Part shown: positions 8,912 through 19,151 of the stretch, piece by piece
How the letters are laid out: the number at the start of each line of letters is the position of its first letter
How positions within the stretch are numbered: the first letter of the stretch is position 1
Translations under genes and position numbers: made by a program
NCBI RefSeq assembly: GCF_014132355.1
Contig: NZ_BLZO01000109.1
Coordinates: 91,820 to 155,819, forward strand
DNA length: 64,000 nucleotides
Direction of reading: 5' to 3'
Origin: Okeania sp. KiyG1
Lineage (GTDB): Bacteria > Cyanobacteriota > Cyanobacteriia > Cyanobacteriales > Microcoleaceae
Notes under the pieces: generated by a model
Databases searched by the model: none
The model's input: only the letters and a program-made list of their open reading frames with translations
What the model was told of the DNA's origin: nothing

Positions 8912-10000
8912 CTACACAAATAAATTTTCAACAGCTTGAAGCAACTGACCTTGACTCCAATCTTGATATAAATGAGCCGCGATCGCACATCCTCCACAAC
9001 CCACACCTTCTTTAACATATCCCTGTTCATAAGCTCGTAGTTGAGGATAACAAGACTCCGCAAAACTAAGTTGTGTTGCCATCAAAGGCACAAAACCAAT
9101 TTCTCTAGCCAACCCCACAGTATCTCCCGTCGGGTCTTCAGCAACCCATCGAGTTGTTCCCACTACAATATTCTCAGGTAGCCAAGATATAGAATATTTT
9201 GCTGCTAATGCTTGCATCAAAGCATAAACAGCCAACATTTGTGTACCACCAGCTAACATCACCCCAACTTTGAGACTTGCTGTCATTGCCATTCCTGCTA
9301 CTACTATTTGCATCGGGTCTCCCACCGCAGCAACCAATTTTAGAGGTTGTGAAAGCGGAGGTAAAGAATTCAAACCAGAAGCTTGTAAACCCTGTTGCAC
9401 CACAGCCAATTTTTGAGTATGATTACATTGAGGATGACTGCTATTCACTTTACCCGCAGCAGCAATACCTAAACCCAACAAAATTGCTAAAGCAGTAGTT
9501 GTACCTCCAACCACACATTCTCCTAAAATTAAATAGCTATCCTTTGCTTCCGCAGCTAACTTATATCCCCAACTCTTGCCAACTTCTAGTAAATGTTCAA
9601 CAGTTGCCATATCTAAAGCACGACCAGAAGTTAAACAACGAGCTGGAGTACCTCCCAAATCAATTGTTGGTACAGTGGGTTGATGAGTTAAACCAGCATT
9701 GAATAAGTAGAGAGGGATATTCAGAGCATCAACAATTGCTTTTGTGATTAAAACTGGAGAAGCACCAGCATCAAGGGGTGGTAATGGATATTTGGGTTGT
9801 GGTTGAAAACCATTGTATAAAAATTCTACATCTGCCAAACAAGTATATTGGCGGTCTTTTGGAGTCGCCCCTGCTGCAGAAATTCCCGGTATTAGACCTG
9901 TATCTGTAAATCCTAATATACAGGCAAAAATTGGTTGGCGTCTCCGATACCTTTGCAGCCAATTTTTTCCCTGTTGCACCTGAGTATAAACACGAATCAT
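8912..10000 (-). CDS. CobT-like (UPF0284/TIGR00303-type) phosphoribosyltransferase
   Basis: 362 residues, a full-length member of the cyanobacterial/archaeal family related to nicotinate-nucleotide-dimethylbenzimidazole phosphoribosyltransferase. These are thought to act in lower-ligand activation for cobamide synthesis, but the substrate is not settled. Features are an N-terminal Rossmann-like half with TDTGLIPGISAAGATPKDR, the family segment PPLDAGASPVLITKAIV, glycine-rich GECVVGGTTTALAILLGLG, VGDPMQIVVAGMA and the C-terminal GVGCGGCAIAAHLYQ. Start ATG at 10000. It is a single gene; downstream is the group II intron and upstream are repeats. Confidence 0.85.
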   Translation of the reverse strand: MIRVYTQVQQGKNWLQRYRRRQPIFACILGFTDTGLIPGISAAGATPKDRQYTCLADVEFLYNGFQPQPKYPLPPLDAGASPVLITKAIVDALNIPLYLFNAGLTHQPTVPTIDLGGTPARCLTSGRALDMATVEHLLEVGKSWGYKLAAEAKDSYLILGECVVGGTTTALAILLGLGIAAAGKVNSSHPQCNHTQKLAVVQQGLQASGLNSLPPLSQPLKLVAAVGDPMQIVVAGMAMTASLKVGVMLAGGTQMLAVYALMQALAAKYSISWLPENIVVGTTRWVAEDPTGDTVGLAREIGFVPLMATQLSFAESCYPQLRAYEQGYVKEGVGCGGCAIAAHLYQDWSQGQLLQAVENLFV

Positions 10001-10139
10001 TATTATTAGTAAGTTTAGGTAATAGATTATTTAGATATCTTCAGAAAAGAGGGAATAGGAAAAAATAAAAAATAATTGATAATTGATGGATAAAATTGAT
10101 TTTATTTTTGATTTTTGGAGATGTCTATTAGAGGTTATC

Positions 10140-10320
10140 TGAGAAGTCCCATTTGCTACATCCAAGCCCCCTAAATCCCCCAATTTTGGGGGACTTAAAA
10201 GCAAATAGACTCTTGTTCCCCCCAAAGTTGGGGGGCTAGGGGGGCAAAATATAGACTCTTTTTCCCCCCAAAGTTAGGGTGCTAGGGGGGCAAAATTCAG
10301 TATCAAAAAACTTTTCAGAT
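10140..10320. repeat. G/C-hairpin repeat, family shared with 40238-40450 and 42716-43331
   Basis: Modules are CCCCCAATTTTGGGGGACTT, then CCCCAAAGTTGGGG and GGCTAGGGGGGCAAAAT repeated twice, bounded by AGAGGTTATCTGAGA on the left and AGTATCAAAAAACTTTTCAGA on the right. The boundary sequences recur at 42716 and 43331, so these are copies of a defined repeat element. No coding content. Confidence 0.8.
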
Positions 10321-10386
10321 ATCCTCTTAGAAATCAGAAAAGTTTACTTATAGCACTACGCAAATAGGGCGCGGAAATTTATAAAT

Positions 10387-10500
10387 CAGGACTTACGCAA
10401 ATTTTTAGACAATACGCTATCCCTGGAGGGCGTTAGCGGAGCTTTGCGTTAGCAAATGCCATTCGCCCCTACTAGATATGACGGTTCTGCGTAAGTCCTG
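10387..10500. repeat. MITE family A, copy 1
   Basis: A 114-bp element with terminal inverted repeats CAGGACTTACGCAAA and TGCGTAAGTCCTG. The interior has a GCGTTAGC...GCTAACGC-like palindrome and the AATGCCATTCGCCCCTAC motif. Five other copies lie at 16802-16915, 17412-17527, 37261-37361, 56349-56462 and 63792-63889. Confidence 0.85.
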
Positions 10501-10606
10501 TAAATGCTCAAACTCAGTCAGATATTACTTTTAACTTTTAACTTTTAACTTTTAACTTTTAACTTTTGACTTTTAACTTTTGACTTTTGACTTCCGCGTA
10601 GCGGCA

Positions 10607-11266
10607 CTACTCATAATCAAGCAAAACTCTTACCCATTTAGGAGGTCTAGGAATAGGGTTGCCGATGCGGTCTAGTAATAATAAAGCTACCAAATGTACA
10701 ACAAATAAATACACAAAATTATTCACAAATACCATGACTAAAGCAAGTGCTTGAATTAAAGGCAAACTAGGTTGAGCTAATAATCCCAATTTGATAAATA
10801 CCCATTCTAGGAATTCTGTAACTTGTGTAGTTAAATATATCCAGAGGTCTTGTCCCAACAAAAGTGAAAGTAACCAAAATCGAAAAAAGAAACCAATTGA
10901 GCCGAGTATAGAACCTAAACCTATAGAAGTTAACCAATTTCCTCCTCGTTTCCATACTCCCCCTAACATTACTCCCATGAAACCAAAAGGAATGACAAAT
11001 AAAATACTACGAGTTGGCCCCATAAGCACAGATAAAAGTAATCCTGATACTGCTGCGCCCATCCAAGCTGCACGGTTTCCCCATCGTAAATATAGTAAAG
11101 CAATTGGTACTGGGAAGAAAACTCTTAATAAGGGTCCCAAGGGAAAGTAATAATTGATAAACCAAATTAAACTAGCTGTACTGGCCAGAAAAGCTGTTTC
11201 TACCAGAACTATTGGTTTATCTTCTTTGCTGGTGGATGATGGTATTGGATCTGAAGTTGTTTTCAC
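10607..11266 (-). CDS. DUF2232 membrane protein (YybS-like)
   Basis: 219 residues with six to seven hydrophobic segments: about 24-42, 45-62, 66-86, 88-104, 113-135 and two near the C-terminus ending VHLVALLLLDRIG. The VETAFLASTASLIWFINYYFPLGPLLRVFFPVPIAL pattern is typical of cyanobacterial DUF2232 proteins, an S-component-like/YybS membrane family of unknown transported substrate. The start appears to be GTG at 11266; no clear ribosome-binding site precedes it. Neighbours on both sides are repeats, so context gives no function. Confidence 0.7.
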   Translation of the reverse strand: MKTTSDPIPSSTSKEDKPIVLVETAFLASTASLIWFINYYFPLGPLLRVFFPVPIALLYLRWGNRAAWMGAAVSGLLLSVLMGPTRSILFVIPFGFMGVMLGGVWKRGGNWLTSIGLGSILGSIGFFFRFWLLSLLLGQDLWIYLTTQVTEFLEWVFIKLGLLAQPSLPLIQALALVMVFVNNFVYLFVVHLVALLLLDRIGNPIPRPPKWVRVLLDYE

Positions 11267-11734
11267 AGAATTGGTTTGGCCTTATAAGTTTTGGCTAGTG
11301 CCGCTACGCGGAAGTCAAAAGTCGTAGGGGCGTTAACGATAGTTATGCGAAGCAAATGGCATTCGCCCTCAAAAGTATTGATTGGTAAAGTTTTTAAGAT
11401 TTTGTAATTGACTTTTAATTTACTCCTTAGATTAAACGGCGTTGCTGATTATTCAATTAGTGGTAAATTTTCACCCAAAACAATAGTGGGAATATATTTA
11501 TATTCTGACTCTAAAGTCACCGAAAAACTCTTTTCTGACTCCTGACTCCTATCTCCTGACTTATGACAAAAAATAAGGTCTCAAGCCTCCCCTTTTAAGG
11601 GGATGAAAAAAAATAAGGTTCAATATTTCAATCCCAATACTTCAGGTAGAGGTACTGATAACTGATAACTGATAACTGATAACTGAAATGACTCCTGACT
11701 CCTGTGAAATCATACACTTAATCAGTAACCCTGA
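11267..11734. other. Gene-free stretch with repeats
   Basis: It holds a GCCATTTGCTTCGCATAAC-type palindromic fragment (about 11300-11370), a GACTCCTGACTCC heptamer run, a GGTCTCAAGCCTCCCCTTTTAAGGGG hairpin (11577-11605) of the IS200/IS605-left-end-like repeat family, and GATAACT decamers at 11655-11687. I see no gene. Confidence 0.7.
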
Positions 11735-12439
11735 CTAAACAAGTGTACGTTCCAGTGCGTGTATATCAGGAATACATAATGTATCGCGATCGCGTTTGAT
11801 TAATGACTTTTTTTCTAACTTGCTTAAGACTCTGGTAACAGTCTCTCTGGCCAACCCACTTAAACTACTTAGCTCTCTATGAGGTAAATTAGGAATTTCT
11901 TTTCCTTGTTGAGAGTCTATACCTTGCCCTTCTGCTAAAAATAGTAAAATATCTGCTACCCTAGCCTGAGCATCTGCTTCTCGTAGTCTAAGTCGTCGAT
12001 TCACTTGTCGTAAACGTCTGGCCATTAATTGGGCTAATCTAATTCCTGCTGTGGGTTCAGTATGAATTAGATGAGCAAAATCTTGAGCTGGCATATTACC
12101 AATTAATGTGGGGGCTAAGGTAATTACGTCAGTAGAGCGAGGTACTTCATCTAAAGCGGCCATTTCTCCAAATAATTCGCCTTTACCCAAAATATTCAGC
12201 GTTACTTCTTTACCATCCAAGTTATAGGTGCGAATTTTTACCCACCCATCCAGAATGAAGTATACAGATGTCCCCCAATCATTCTCTAGTAAGATTACCT
12301 GATTTGGTGGATGTTGACGACTGACCACATGAATTACTGCTTTTTCTAATGCTTCTTGTGGTAAACCCTCAAAAAATGAGGTAGAAAGCATTAATTCTTT
12401 AATATTTAATTGGGGGTCGCGATTATACCTTTCTTCCAT
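11735..12439 (-). CDS. Crp/Fnr-family transcription regulator with cyclic-nucleotide pocket
   Basis: 234 residues in standard CRP layout. The N-terminal cyclic-nucleotide-binding barrel is about residues 20-130, with the phosphate-binding cassette GELFGEMAALDEVPRSTDV (Gly91-Glu92 and Arg101-Ser102), the residues that hold cNMP phosphate and ribose in E. coli CRP. A dimerisation helix is about 130-155, and a C-terminal winged helix-turn-helix has recognition segment LSGLARETVTRVLSKLEKK. The intact pocket argues for cAMP or cGMP binding rather than the NtcA type. Target genes cannot be read from the window. It may correspond to the SYCRP1 type, but I do not assign that. Confidence 0.9.
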   Translation of the reverse strand: MEERYNRDPQLNIKELMLSTSFFEGLPQEALEKAVIHVVSRQHPPNQVILLENDWGTSVYFILDGWVKIRTYNLDGKEVTLNILGKGELFGEMAALDEVPRSTDVITLAPTLIGNMPAQDFAHLIHTEPTAGIRLAQLMARRLRQVNRRLRLREADAQARVADILLFLAEGQGIDSQQGKEIPNLPHRELSSLSGLARETVTRVLSKLEKKSLIKRDRDTLCIPDIHALERTLV

Positions 12440-13020
12440 AAAGTTATTTTTTCAATATTAATCGGGCAGTATATTTAGCCCACAAAGCAACTATAAATTA
12501 ATAATTAAAATTAATACATATTATATTATTAGCCAATTGGCCGACTTTAAATATCCTGAAAGTCAACAACTTTGTGGAATCTATGATAGGGCTTTTACAG
12601 TATGGTAGTACATAGGTATCAGTACAGGATTTGTCAAAAACCCAAAATATCAATAATAAATCCGGAAACTTTTACTACTGCTTCCAGTTAAGCGCTCCTT
12701 GACGGGTTAAACATCCACAGGGTCATAATACTATTTCCTAATCCTAAAAAATTTTCTAAACAGCTCAATTTTAGGACTATTTATGACTATTATAGTTAAT
12801 AAATATTATTATGTATGTAGTAGGTATAGAAAGTAAAAGTACTTAAATTATTAATTTAATAATATCGTGCTATTGCCACATCAGGCTATACATTAGACTA
12901 AAGAGTCTGAAAAAACTTTAAGACTGTTAATCCAATCTATCTCTAATTTGTACATCTTGTGTGAAAGAGTAATTTTAAAGTCAGTTATGCTCTCATCAGT
13001 TTTATAATTCTTAATGATGA
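12440..13020. other. AT-rich intergenic region upstream of two divergent genes
   Basis: 580 bp separate the Crp-family gene (minus) and the acidic coiled-coil gene (plus), so promoters for both must lie here. I see no repeat element and no small gene. AT-rich tracts with TATTAT/TATAAT-like hexamers occur at 12520-12530 and 12795-12810, too many to pick a promoter. Confidence 0.5.
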
Positions 13021-14775
13021 GTGACAAAGGTGAAACTCTTGAATTTCCAGAATAAGCAAATCAAATCAATAATCAGTGAAATAGATGAGGTGCTAAATCA
13101 GCCTAGCACTAAAAATTATCCTAAAGTCTTAGAAAAAACACTCAGAAAATCTCAAAAGACACTACAGCAGGTGCTGAACTATCTGAGTCAGAATGTGGAT
13201 ACAACCTCAAGTCTACAGCTACTCTCTGTTGACCCACCTTCAAATTCGGAAAATGTTATTGACCAGACGACTAAGGAACATCCACAACAGCTAGAAGAGT
13301 TTTTGACTCCTATTAATCGATATTTACAAGAAGATTTTCAAGTTCTTAAAGAACAACGACAAGCTTTGCAAGAAGAAATTAGACAACTTGAGAAGCAAAG
13401 ACAAGATAATTATTCCCTAGCTCAACAATATGCTAAACAGGAGCAAATTATTTCTGAGTTTTCTCAGGCTTTACTTGGCCCAGTGCAAGAAACATTGGTG
13501 GAACATTTGTCTCAGTTAACCAACCAACATTCATATCCAAGTCAGAGCGCTTTACCTATTGAGCAAAATCTCGATCCACAGACTTCTAAGAATATTGAAC
13601 CTTCTGAAATGGGGACAAATTCAGAGGGTATACTGAAAGAAGACGATAACTTGGACCACTCATTTATTGATGAGTTCAATACAGAAGATAATGAAGAAAC
13701 ACAGCCAGATCCAGAAAATTTTATAGCATCCTCTCATGTTAGTCCTCAAAATATTCAAAATCCAAAACTATCTCCTCAAATAAATGAATTACATGAGCCT
13801 AACAATACAGATGTATTTCCTTATCCAGGATATGAGTTTGTTTCTAAAGTAAATACAGAATCAAAAACAACTGAAACAGATAATTCAAGCCCTCAAGAAT
13901 CATCTATTCAAAATGAACTTAATCTTGATGAAGAGCAAGATTTAGAAGTTATTAAAAGTCAAAATGAGCAAGATAAAACTTTTGTTCAACTAGAAGCTCC
14001 TAGTTTTGAAGAGGAGAATACAGAGTGGCAAGAATCTCAAAATTATACTGCTAAAATAGAAGATGCAGAAATAGCAAATACGATTGAATCACCACTAAAT
14101 TATGAGTTAAAGTTAGACAATTCAGAAAATGTAGAAAACACTGAAATTATCGAATCTCTCAGTAATCTCTTTGGTGAATTAGAGATAAATGAAGCAGAAA
14201 CTAATCAATTAATTGCTTCTCTAGAACCTAAGCAAGAAAAAACAAATTGCAGCAATAAATCAGAAGAAGAAGAGTATCTTCAGGCATCTGCTAAAGAAAG
14301 TCTCTTGCCAGTACAAGAATCAGATGAAACACAAGATATAGAATTATTATTAGATACTAATATCCTCAATAATTTGCGTTCTGATTTAGAAAATTTAGAA
14401 GAATTTGACTTAGATGAATTAGCAGAAGATCCGCAACAAACTGAGCTTCAATTAGGAGAATATTCACCTGTATCTTTAGAAGAAAGTAGTCTTGAATCGA
14501 CTGATGTTTCTGCTACTTCGACTTCAGAAGCAGAAATTACTAACTTAGAAAGTTTATTTATAGATATTGGTGATGCTTCAGAAAAATCAAATCTAACGAA
14601 CCAAGAAAATACTTACAATTCAGCAGAAAATATAGAAAATGAACACATTCTAGAAGATATTTTAGATAACTTAACATCTTCAACAGAAGTAGAATCAACA
14701 GATACAAATGAGCGAGAAATTTTACCTCTAGAAACCCTACTTCAAGACTCTCCAGAGACAGAAAAAAAAAATTGA
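13021..14775 (+). CDS. Highly acidic coiled-coil protein upstream of an Hsp70-like gene
   Basis: 584 residues, not recognised as a named family. Residues 1-60 are basic and helical (KTLRKSQKTLQQVLNYL). A coiled coil rich in Gln, Glu and Lys covers about 95-150 (LKEQRQALQEEIRQLEKQ). The remaining 420 residues are low-complexity and acidic (Glu, Asp, Asn, Ser, Gln), with repeated short helices such as LESLFIDIGD and LEDILDNLTS; very likely disordered with docking motifs. The start is GTG at 13021, since the preceding ATGs are out of frame or blocked by TGA at 13018. It ends in an A10 run that overlaps the next ORF. Its role is unknown; it could be an adaptor or client for the Hsp70-like partner. 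Confidence 0.65.
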   Translation: MTKVKLLNFQNKQIKSIISEIDEVLNQPSTKNYPKVLEKTLRKSQKTLQQVLNYLSQNVDTTSSLQLLSVDPPSNSENVIDQTTKEHPQQLEEFLTPINRYLQEDFQVLKEQRQALQEEIRQLEKQRQDNYSLAQQYAKQEQIISEFSQALLGPVQETLVEHLSQLTNQHSYPSQSALPIEQNLDPQTSKNIEPSEMGTNSEGILKEDDNLDHSFIDEFNTEDNEETQPDPENFIASSHVSPQNIQNPKLSPQINELHEPNNTDVFPYPGYEFVSKVNTESKTTETDNSSPQESSIQNELNLDEEQDLEVIKSQNEQDKTFVQLEAPSFEEENTEWQESQNYTAKIEDAEIANTIESPLNYELKLDNSENVENTEIIESLSNLFGELEINEAETNQLIASLEPKQEKTNCSNKSEEEEYLQASAKESLLPVQESDETQDIELLLDTNILNNLRSDLENLEEFDLDELAEDPQQTELQLGEYSPVSLEESSLESTDVSATSTSEAEITNLESLFIDIGDASEKSNLTNQENTYNSAENIENEHILEDILDNLTSSTEVESTDTNEREILPLETLLQDSPETEKKN

Positions 14776-16800
14776 ATCCCTTGAAAGAGACAGATAGAAT
14801 ACCAGAGAAAAAACCTTCACTATGGTATTTAGGAATTGACTTTAGTACTACAGGTATTTCTGCCGCATTATTTAATCGTAGCAGCAGTGAAATTTATCCT
14901 ATATATTGGGAAAGGGGAGCAACTAAACAAGGGTTAGATATTACTGAAACAAATCAAGAATTTGCTCTATCAACAAAAATAGCTCAAACAACATTAAGTT
15001 CTACTACAAAAACAAAAATATATAAGCTACCATCAACTTTATATATATATCAAAAATCATCTAAACAGAAAACTATAGAAGAAAAACCCTTATTAGTACA
15101 AAACTTGAAGCCTGCTTTAAAAGTTACTATTCCTTACATTTCGATTAAATTTGAAAAACAACAATTTCAGGAAAACCAGATAAATCTTTTCTTCTAGATT
15201 CTAACTTTGTTGCTACAACTGCCCATGAACCAATTTTACAGTTGTCTGAACATCAACAAATTCCTCTTAATTTAGTTAAGCAAGGATTAGTAACTTTATT
15301 AACTACCCTTCAGACCCAAGCTGTTGTCCAAGACTCTATTTCTCTAACTGATGGAGAAACTCAAACAATAATTACTTTACCTCATGATTATACTTGTGGC
15401 GCAGTAGGATTAGACCAAGAAACATTTGTTTCCGCTTTGGCACAATTAAAATGTGTGTTGATAGGTAGTCCAACTAATTGGCCAGAAGCCTATCATTTCA
15501 ATCTCAGAGAAGCAGTTTTAGAAGCAGGTCTTGTCCAAGGTGTCAGTCAAGTAATTGTAGTTGAGGAGGCGATCGCTACTGCCCTATCAGAATTAACTTC
15601 AGTAACAGAAGATCCAAAAACATCTACTATCTCAGAATTTAGAAAGGGCAAAATTTTAATTGTGAATGTGGGAGCAACTACAACAGAAATGGCCTTAGTA
15701 GATTTTCCTGATGATGGCCAAAATTTAACTTACTCTCACTTCCATTGCCATAGTTTTGCTTATGGGGGTCAGGCCCTAGATCAAGATATTGTTTGTCAAC
15801 TTTTATTAAAAAACGAAAATCTTTCGCCCCAGACCCAGAAAGAAAAGAATCAAGAACAATCTACTCAATCATGGCCACGGCCAGGCTATCCAGATTTATC
15901 AATTAGGTATCAACTACAGCAATGGTTACAAAGTTCATCCTACAGACAAGAATTATTAGCAGCAGCTCGTAATTTAAAAGTAATTCTGCCATCGGAAAAA
16001 GAATTTATTTTGAATATAGGCGATCGCCAATGGAATTTACAACAACAAGATTTAGAAAAAAAGTATTAGGACCTTTTATACAACAATTAAATCAGGAGTT
16101 AAATAATTTTTTGAGTAGGGTGGGAATATCTCCGGTGGGAATTAACCGTGCTTTATGTACTGGAGGTAGTGGGAGTTGGAGCGGGATATCTCGTTGGTTA
16201 CGTCAAAAATTATCTAACGCAATTATTGTTCAAGATACAAAAGTTAATTCTGAAAATATAGAGTTAGAGCAAGAAAAGTCGCAGGGATCGGATAATTATT
16301 TATCTGAGATTGAAGATATTAAACTAACTATCGGTAGGGTTGCTTATGGTTTAGCTATCTTACCTCTTTATCCACAAATTATAGATATACCTCAACAACA
16401 GTACAACGACTATTTTTTACTGTGGGAAATACTGCGAGTTTTTCCTGACCGTCCTTTATCTCTAAAGGAAGTTTATCAATTATTAGAGGAACAAGGAATA
16501 AATACTCGTGTTTGTCAGGAGAACATTAAGACTATTTTAGACAGTAAACTACCTCCTGGTTTAATGCCTTCGGAAGAAGATGTAATGCTATTAAGTGAAG
16601 CTTCTCGACAAAATTCTGACTATCAAAGTTTGAGAGCAAAGCCACTTTTTTGCCAAGAAACTGATGGTAGTGGATATCGTTTGAGTGGGGAACAAGCAGA
16701 ATATTTAAGAGAATACTTAAATAAGTTAGTGGCTAATACTAGGCAAAAATTTGAGGAACCCACAGTGAGAACTGGGATAAAACTTATTAATTATGACTAA
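14772..16800 (+). pseudogene. Hsp70/actin-fold ATPase-like protein in three frames
   Basis: The three consecutive frames form one protein of about 670 residues. Frame one starts with the phosphate-1 loop WYLGIDFSTTGISAALFN. Frame two (from about 15173) continues to the phosphate-2 loop KILIVNVGATTTEMALVDF. Frame three (from about 16060) has the adenosine motif RALCTGGSGSWSGISRWL and a C-terminal helical region. The first frame change is near 15160-15185; the second is in an A7 run (16056-16062). It is a divergent Hsp70-like protein, not DnaK: the substrate-binding domain is absent or unrecognisable. The start is TTG at 14772 overlapping the previous stop. Either decayed, mis-sequenced, or read by slippage; the motifs are well kept. 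Confidence 0.65.
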
Positions 16801-16801
16801 T

Positions 16802-16915
16802 CAGGACTTACGCAGAGACTCTATATATAGAGAGGGCGAATGCCATTTGTTAGCGCAAAGCTCCGAATTGCGCCCCTACAGATGGTGGTTTGACAGTCAA
16901 TTTGCGTAAGTCCTG
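16802..16915. repeat. MITE family A, copy 2
   Basis: It begins CAGGACTTACGCAGAGACTC and ends TTGCGTAAGTCCTG, with the GGGCGAATGCCATTTG segment inside. It sits 2 bases after the Hsp70-like stop codon and may act as its transcript end. Confidence 0.85.
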
Positions 16916-17033
16916 CTAATTTTGATTTGTGCTACTCACTTCTGCGATAAATCAATTCAATATCTGAAATCAACAATTTTATCTCCCTATTCCCTATTCC
17001 CTCACAGCAGTGCGCATCCCATCTCTTGGTCGC

Positions 17034-17160
17034 AGGGCTAATTCTTTGTCATCAGAGAATATTTACAACTCTATATTTTTGGTTAACTAATTCTAGCAAG
17101 ATGTACGAAATTTCAAAATTTCAAAGGATACAGTTTTTCTCTAGTGACGATAAATTGACT
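17034..17160. mobile_element. Decayed MITE related to the ISAs1-like element
   Basis: The left end CAGGGCTAATTCTTTGTCATC closely matches the ISAs1-like end at 6496. The right end, GTTTTTCTCTAGTGACGATAA, is a degenerate inverse of it. The interior of about 80 bp is not coding. It is probably a non-autonomous derivative that used the same transposase. Confidence 0.5.
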
Positions 17161-17411
17161 TTTGTAAAACTCCCCCACTCCCTTTTTCTCTAGTGATATC
17201 AAATCCGTTTTATTGAACATAACAAAATTCTCCAATCGTCATAACTACCCTCATCTTTGTAATTCTCTCTCCTCCTGACTCCTGACTCCTGACTTCCCCT
17301 CCCCTCCTCGGAGGGGTTAGGGGTGGGTTGACTCCTCCTGACTTAACTATTCTATGGCTGTTTAACCGGATTTGATATGACAATAAATTGACTGATAACT
17401 GATAACTAATA

Positions 17412-17527
17412 CAGGACTTACGCAAAATGTGAAATTATACACCAATTGTAGTGGGCGCCATTCGGAGCTTTGCGGAACGCAAATGCCATTCGCCCCTACT
17501 AGATATGGTGGTTATGCGTAAGTCCTG
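17412..17527. repeat. MITE family A, copy 3
   Basis: Ends are CAGGACTTACGCAAAATG and TATGCGTAAGTCCTG, with the internal GGAGCTTTGCGGAACGC and CATTCGCCCCTACTAG modules, close to copy 1. It lies among heptamer repeats with no gene nearby. Confidence 0.85.
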
Positions 17528-17775
17528 TAATAACTGAAATGACCCTGCTCTCTTGGTCGGCGTTCCCATGGCGAGGATACCTCAATGGGTTCCGACCGCT
17601 TGCGTATGTCGCGTCCCGCAGGGTAACACCGCTATTCCTTGACTTCTACAAGGAGTCTATTAGACATCTGGTAAAAATAAAAAATTCAATCAATTCTTAT
17701 CCATAAATTATCAATTAATTCTTCCTGTTCCTTGTTCCCTCTTTTTTGTTCCCTCTTTTTTAGAGAGGTCTATTG

Positions 17776-18010
17776 TTGACATCCTCCCCGGCCTAAAGGC
17801 ACGGGGATTCCTACCGAGCCTTAGCTCCTCGGTGGGTTGACGTCTCACAGGCTGCTGCTACTTTGGCAGTAGTCTGACGCTTGCCTCCACGTCCGTTTAG
17901 AGTTTCCGAGTGCCCCCGGCAACTAATAACACTATAGCATATATTCAATTCACTTAACATAAAAATAAAAAGTCGCCCTACAAGGGCGAGGCTTTAAACC
18001 CAATTTTTCG
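17776..18010 (-). mobile_element. tnpB-less IS200/IS605 deletion derivative (PATE-like)
   Basis: On the minus strand the left end reads CGAAAAATTGGGTTTAAAGCC then a GCCCTTGTAGGGC hairpin and GACTTTTTATTT, matching the element at 4349. The right end carries the CACCGAGGAGCTAAGGCTCGG and CCCCGTGCC/GGCCGGGG stems and finishes GGAGGATGTCAA. Only about 235 bp remain; the tnpB frame is gone, but the region that would give the omega-RNA scaffold is kept. The target side reads TTAC. Confidence 0.75.
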
Positions 18011-18452
18011 GTAAAAAACATCTCAGGATTTCTAATTACAAGTACTTGTGCTAAATTATACTATATTTTTGTGATTTTAATTACATGATGTCTAAAAACT
18101 CCATAACAAACAAAAAGCACAATTTTAAATTATACACAATATTTTTTAGAGATAAAAAAATAATAATAAATTTGGTAAAACAACACAGAAACTTTAAAAA
18201 ACAGCTAAAATTTGTGAAGATTCAGTAAAGTTGACTAGATAACTCTACCACTCTGAACTTAGCTACTCTAGAATATAGGTATAAAAGTTTTCCATAGATT
18301 ACAGCGGTTTTCATTTCAGTAGACCACAGTAGGGGCGAATGGCATTTGCTAGCGCAGAGCTCCGAATTGCGCCCTTATAGATTTTTGGTTATGACGATGT
18401 GGTTTATCAATCTGAAAAGGGCTGTAAAACATGATTTCAGAGTGCAAATCTT

Positions 18453-19151
18453 ATGAATACCTCTAACTTATCAGTCTCCTCAGATATGAATTCTCTATTA
18501 GTTCTAGAACACAAATACTCAGCTAACTTATACAAACAAGTAGCTCATCCCTCTGTCAATAGTCCAATCAAACGCCTGATTGATATTTTAGGAGCCTTAG
18601 TCGGGTTAGCGATCGCAGGGATACTTGCAATTCCTGTACTTATATTCATGCAATTTGATGGTCCTGGCCCGCTATTTTTCAGTCAGGTTCGCTGTGGTTT
18701 TAAGGGTCAAACTTTTTGGATCGTGAAGTTTCGTTCAATGGTTGTTGATGCAGAAAAACTGAAGCACCTAGTCAAAAACGAAGCAAAAGGTAACATCTTT
18801 AAAAATGAGAAAGATCCTAGAATAACTCGTATAGGCCGCTTTCTGCGTCGGACTAGCTTAGACGAGCTACCTCAATTCTGGAATGTTCTCAAGGGAGATA
18901 TGAGTTTAGTGGGAACTCGCCCCCCCACTGTCGATGAAGTTAAAAATTATGAAGCTCATCACTGGCACAGACTAAATGTCAAACCTGGTATAACTGGAGA
19001 ATGGCAGGTTAATGGTCGTTCTAGTGTGAAAGACTTTGAAGATATAGTGCGTATGGATATTGACTATCAGCAAAAATGGTCTATCGCATACGATCTCAAG
19101 TTAATATGGAAAACTATTTGGGTGGTATTTAATAAATCAGGTGCGTGTTAG
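18453..19151 (+). CDS. Bacterial sugar transferase (polyprenyl-phosphate phosphoglycosyl transferase)
   Basis: 232 residues. PF02397-type enzymes move a sugar-1-phosphate from a nucleotide sugar to undecaprenyl phosphate, starting exopolysaccharide or O-unit synthesis at the inner membrane. The single re-entrant membrane segment is about residues 42-68. Conserved blocks follow: GPGPLFFSQVRCGFKGQTF, VKFRSM, DPRITRIGRFLRRTSLDELPQ (catalytic Asp-Glu), GDMSLVGTRPP and KPGITGEWQVNGRS. It is the short, monofunctional form without the N-terminal multi-pass domain. No other polysaccharide genes are adjacent, so it is a stand-alone initiator in this window. Confidence 0.9.
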   Translation: MNTSNLSVSSDMNSLLVLEHKYSANLYKQVAHPSVNSPIKRLIDILGALVGLAIAGILAIPVLIFMQFDGPGPLFFSQVRCGFKGQTFWIVKFRSMVVDAEKLKHLVKNEAKGNIFKNEKDPRITRIGRFLRRTSLDELPQFWNVLKGDMSLVGTRPPTVDEVKNYEAHHWHRLNVKPGITGEWQVNGRSSVKDFEDIVRMDIDYQQKWSIAYDLKLIWKTIWVVFNKSGAC

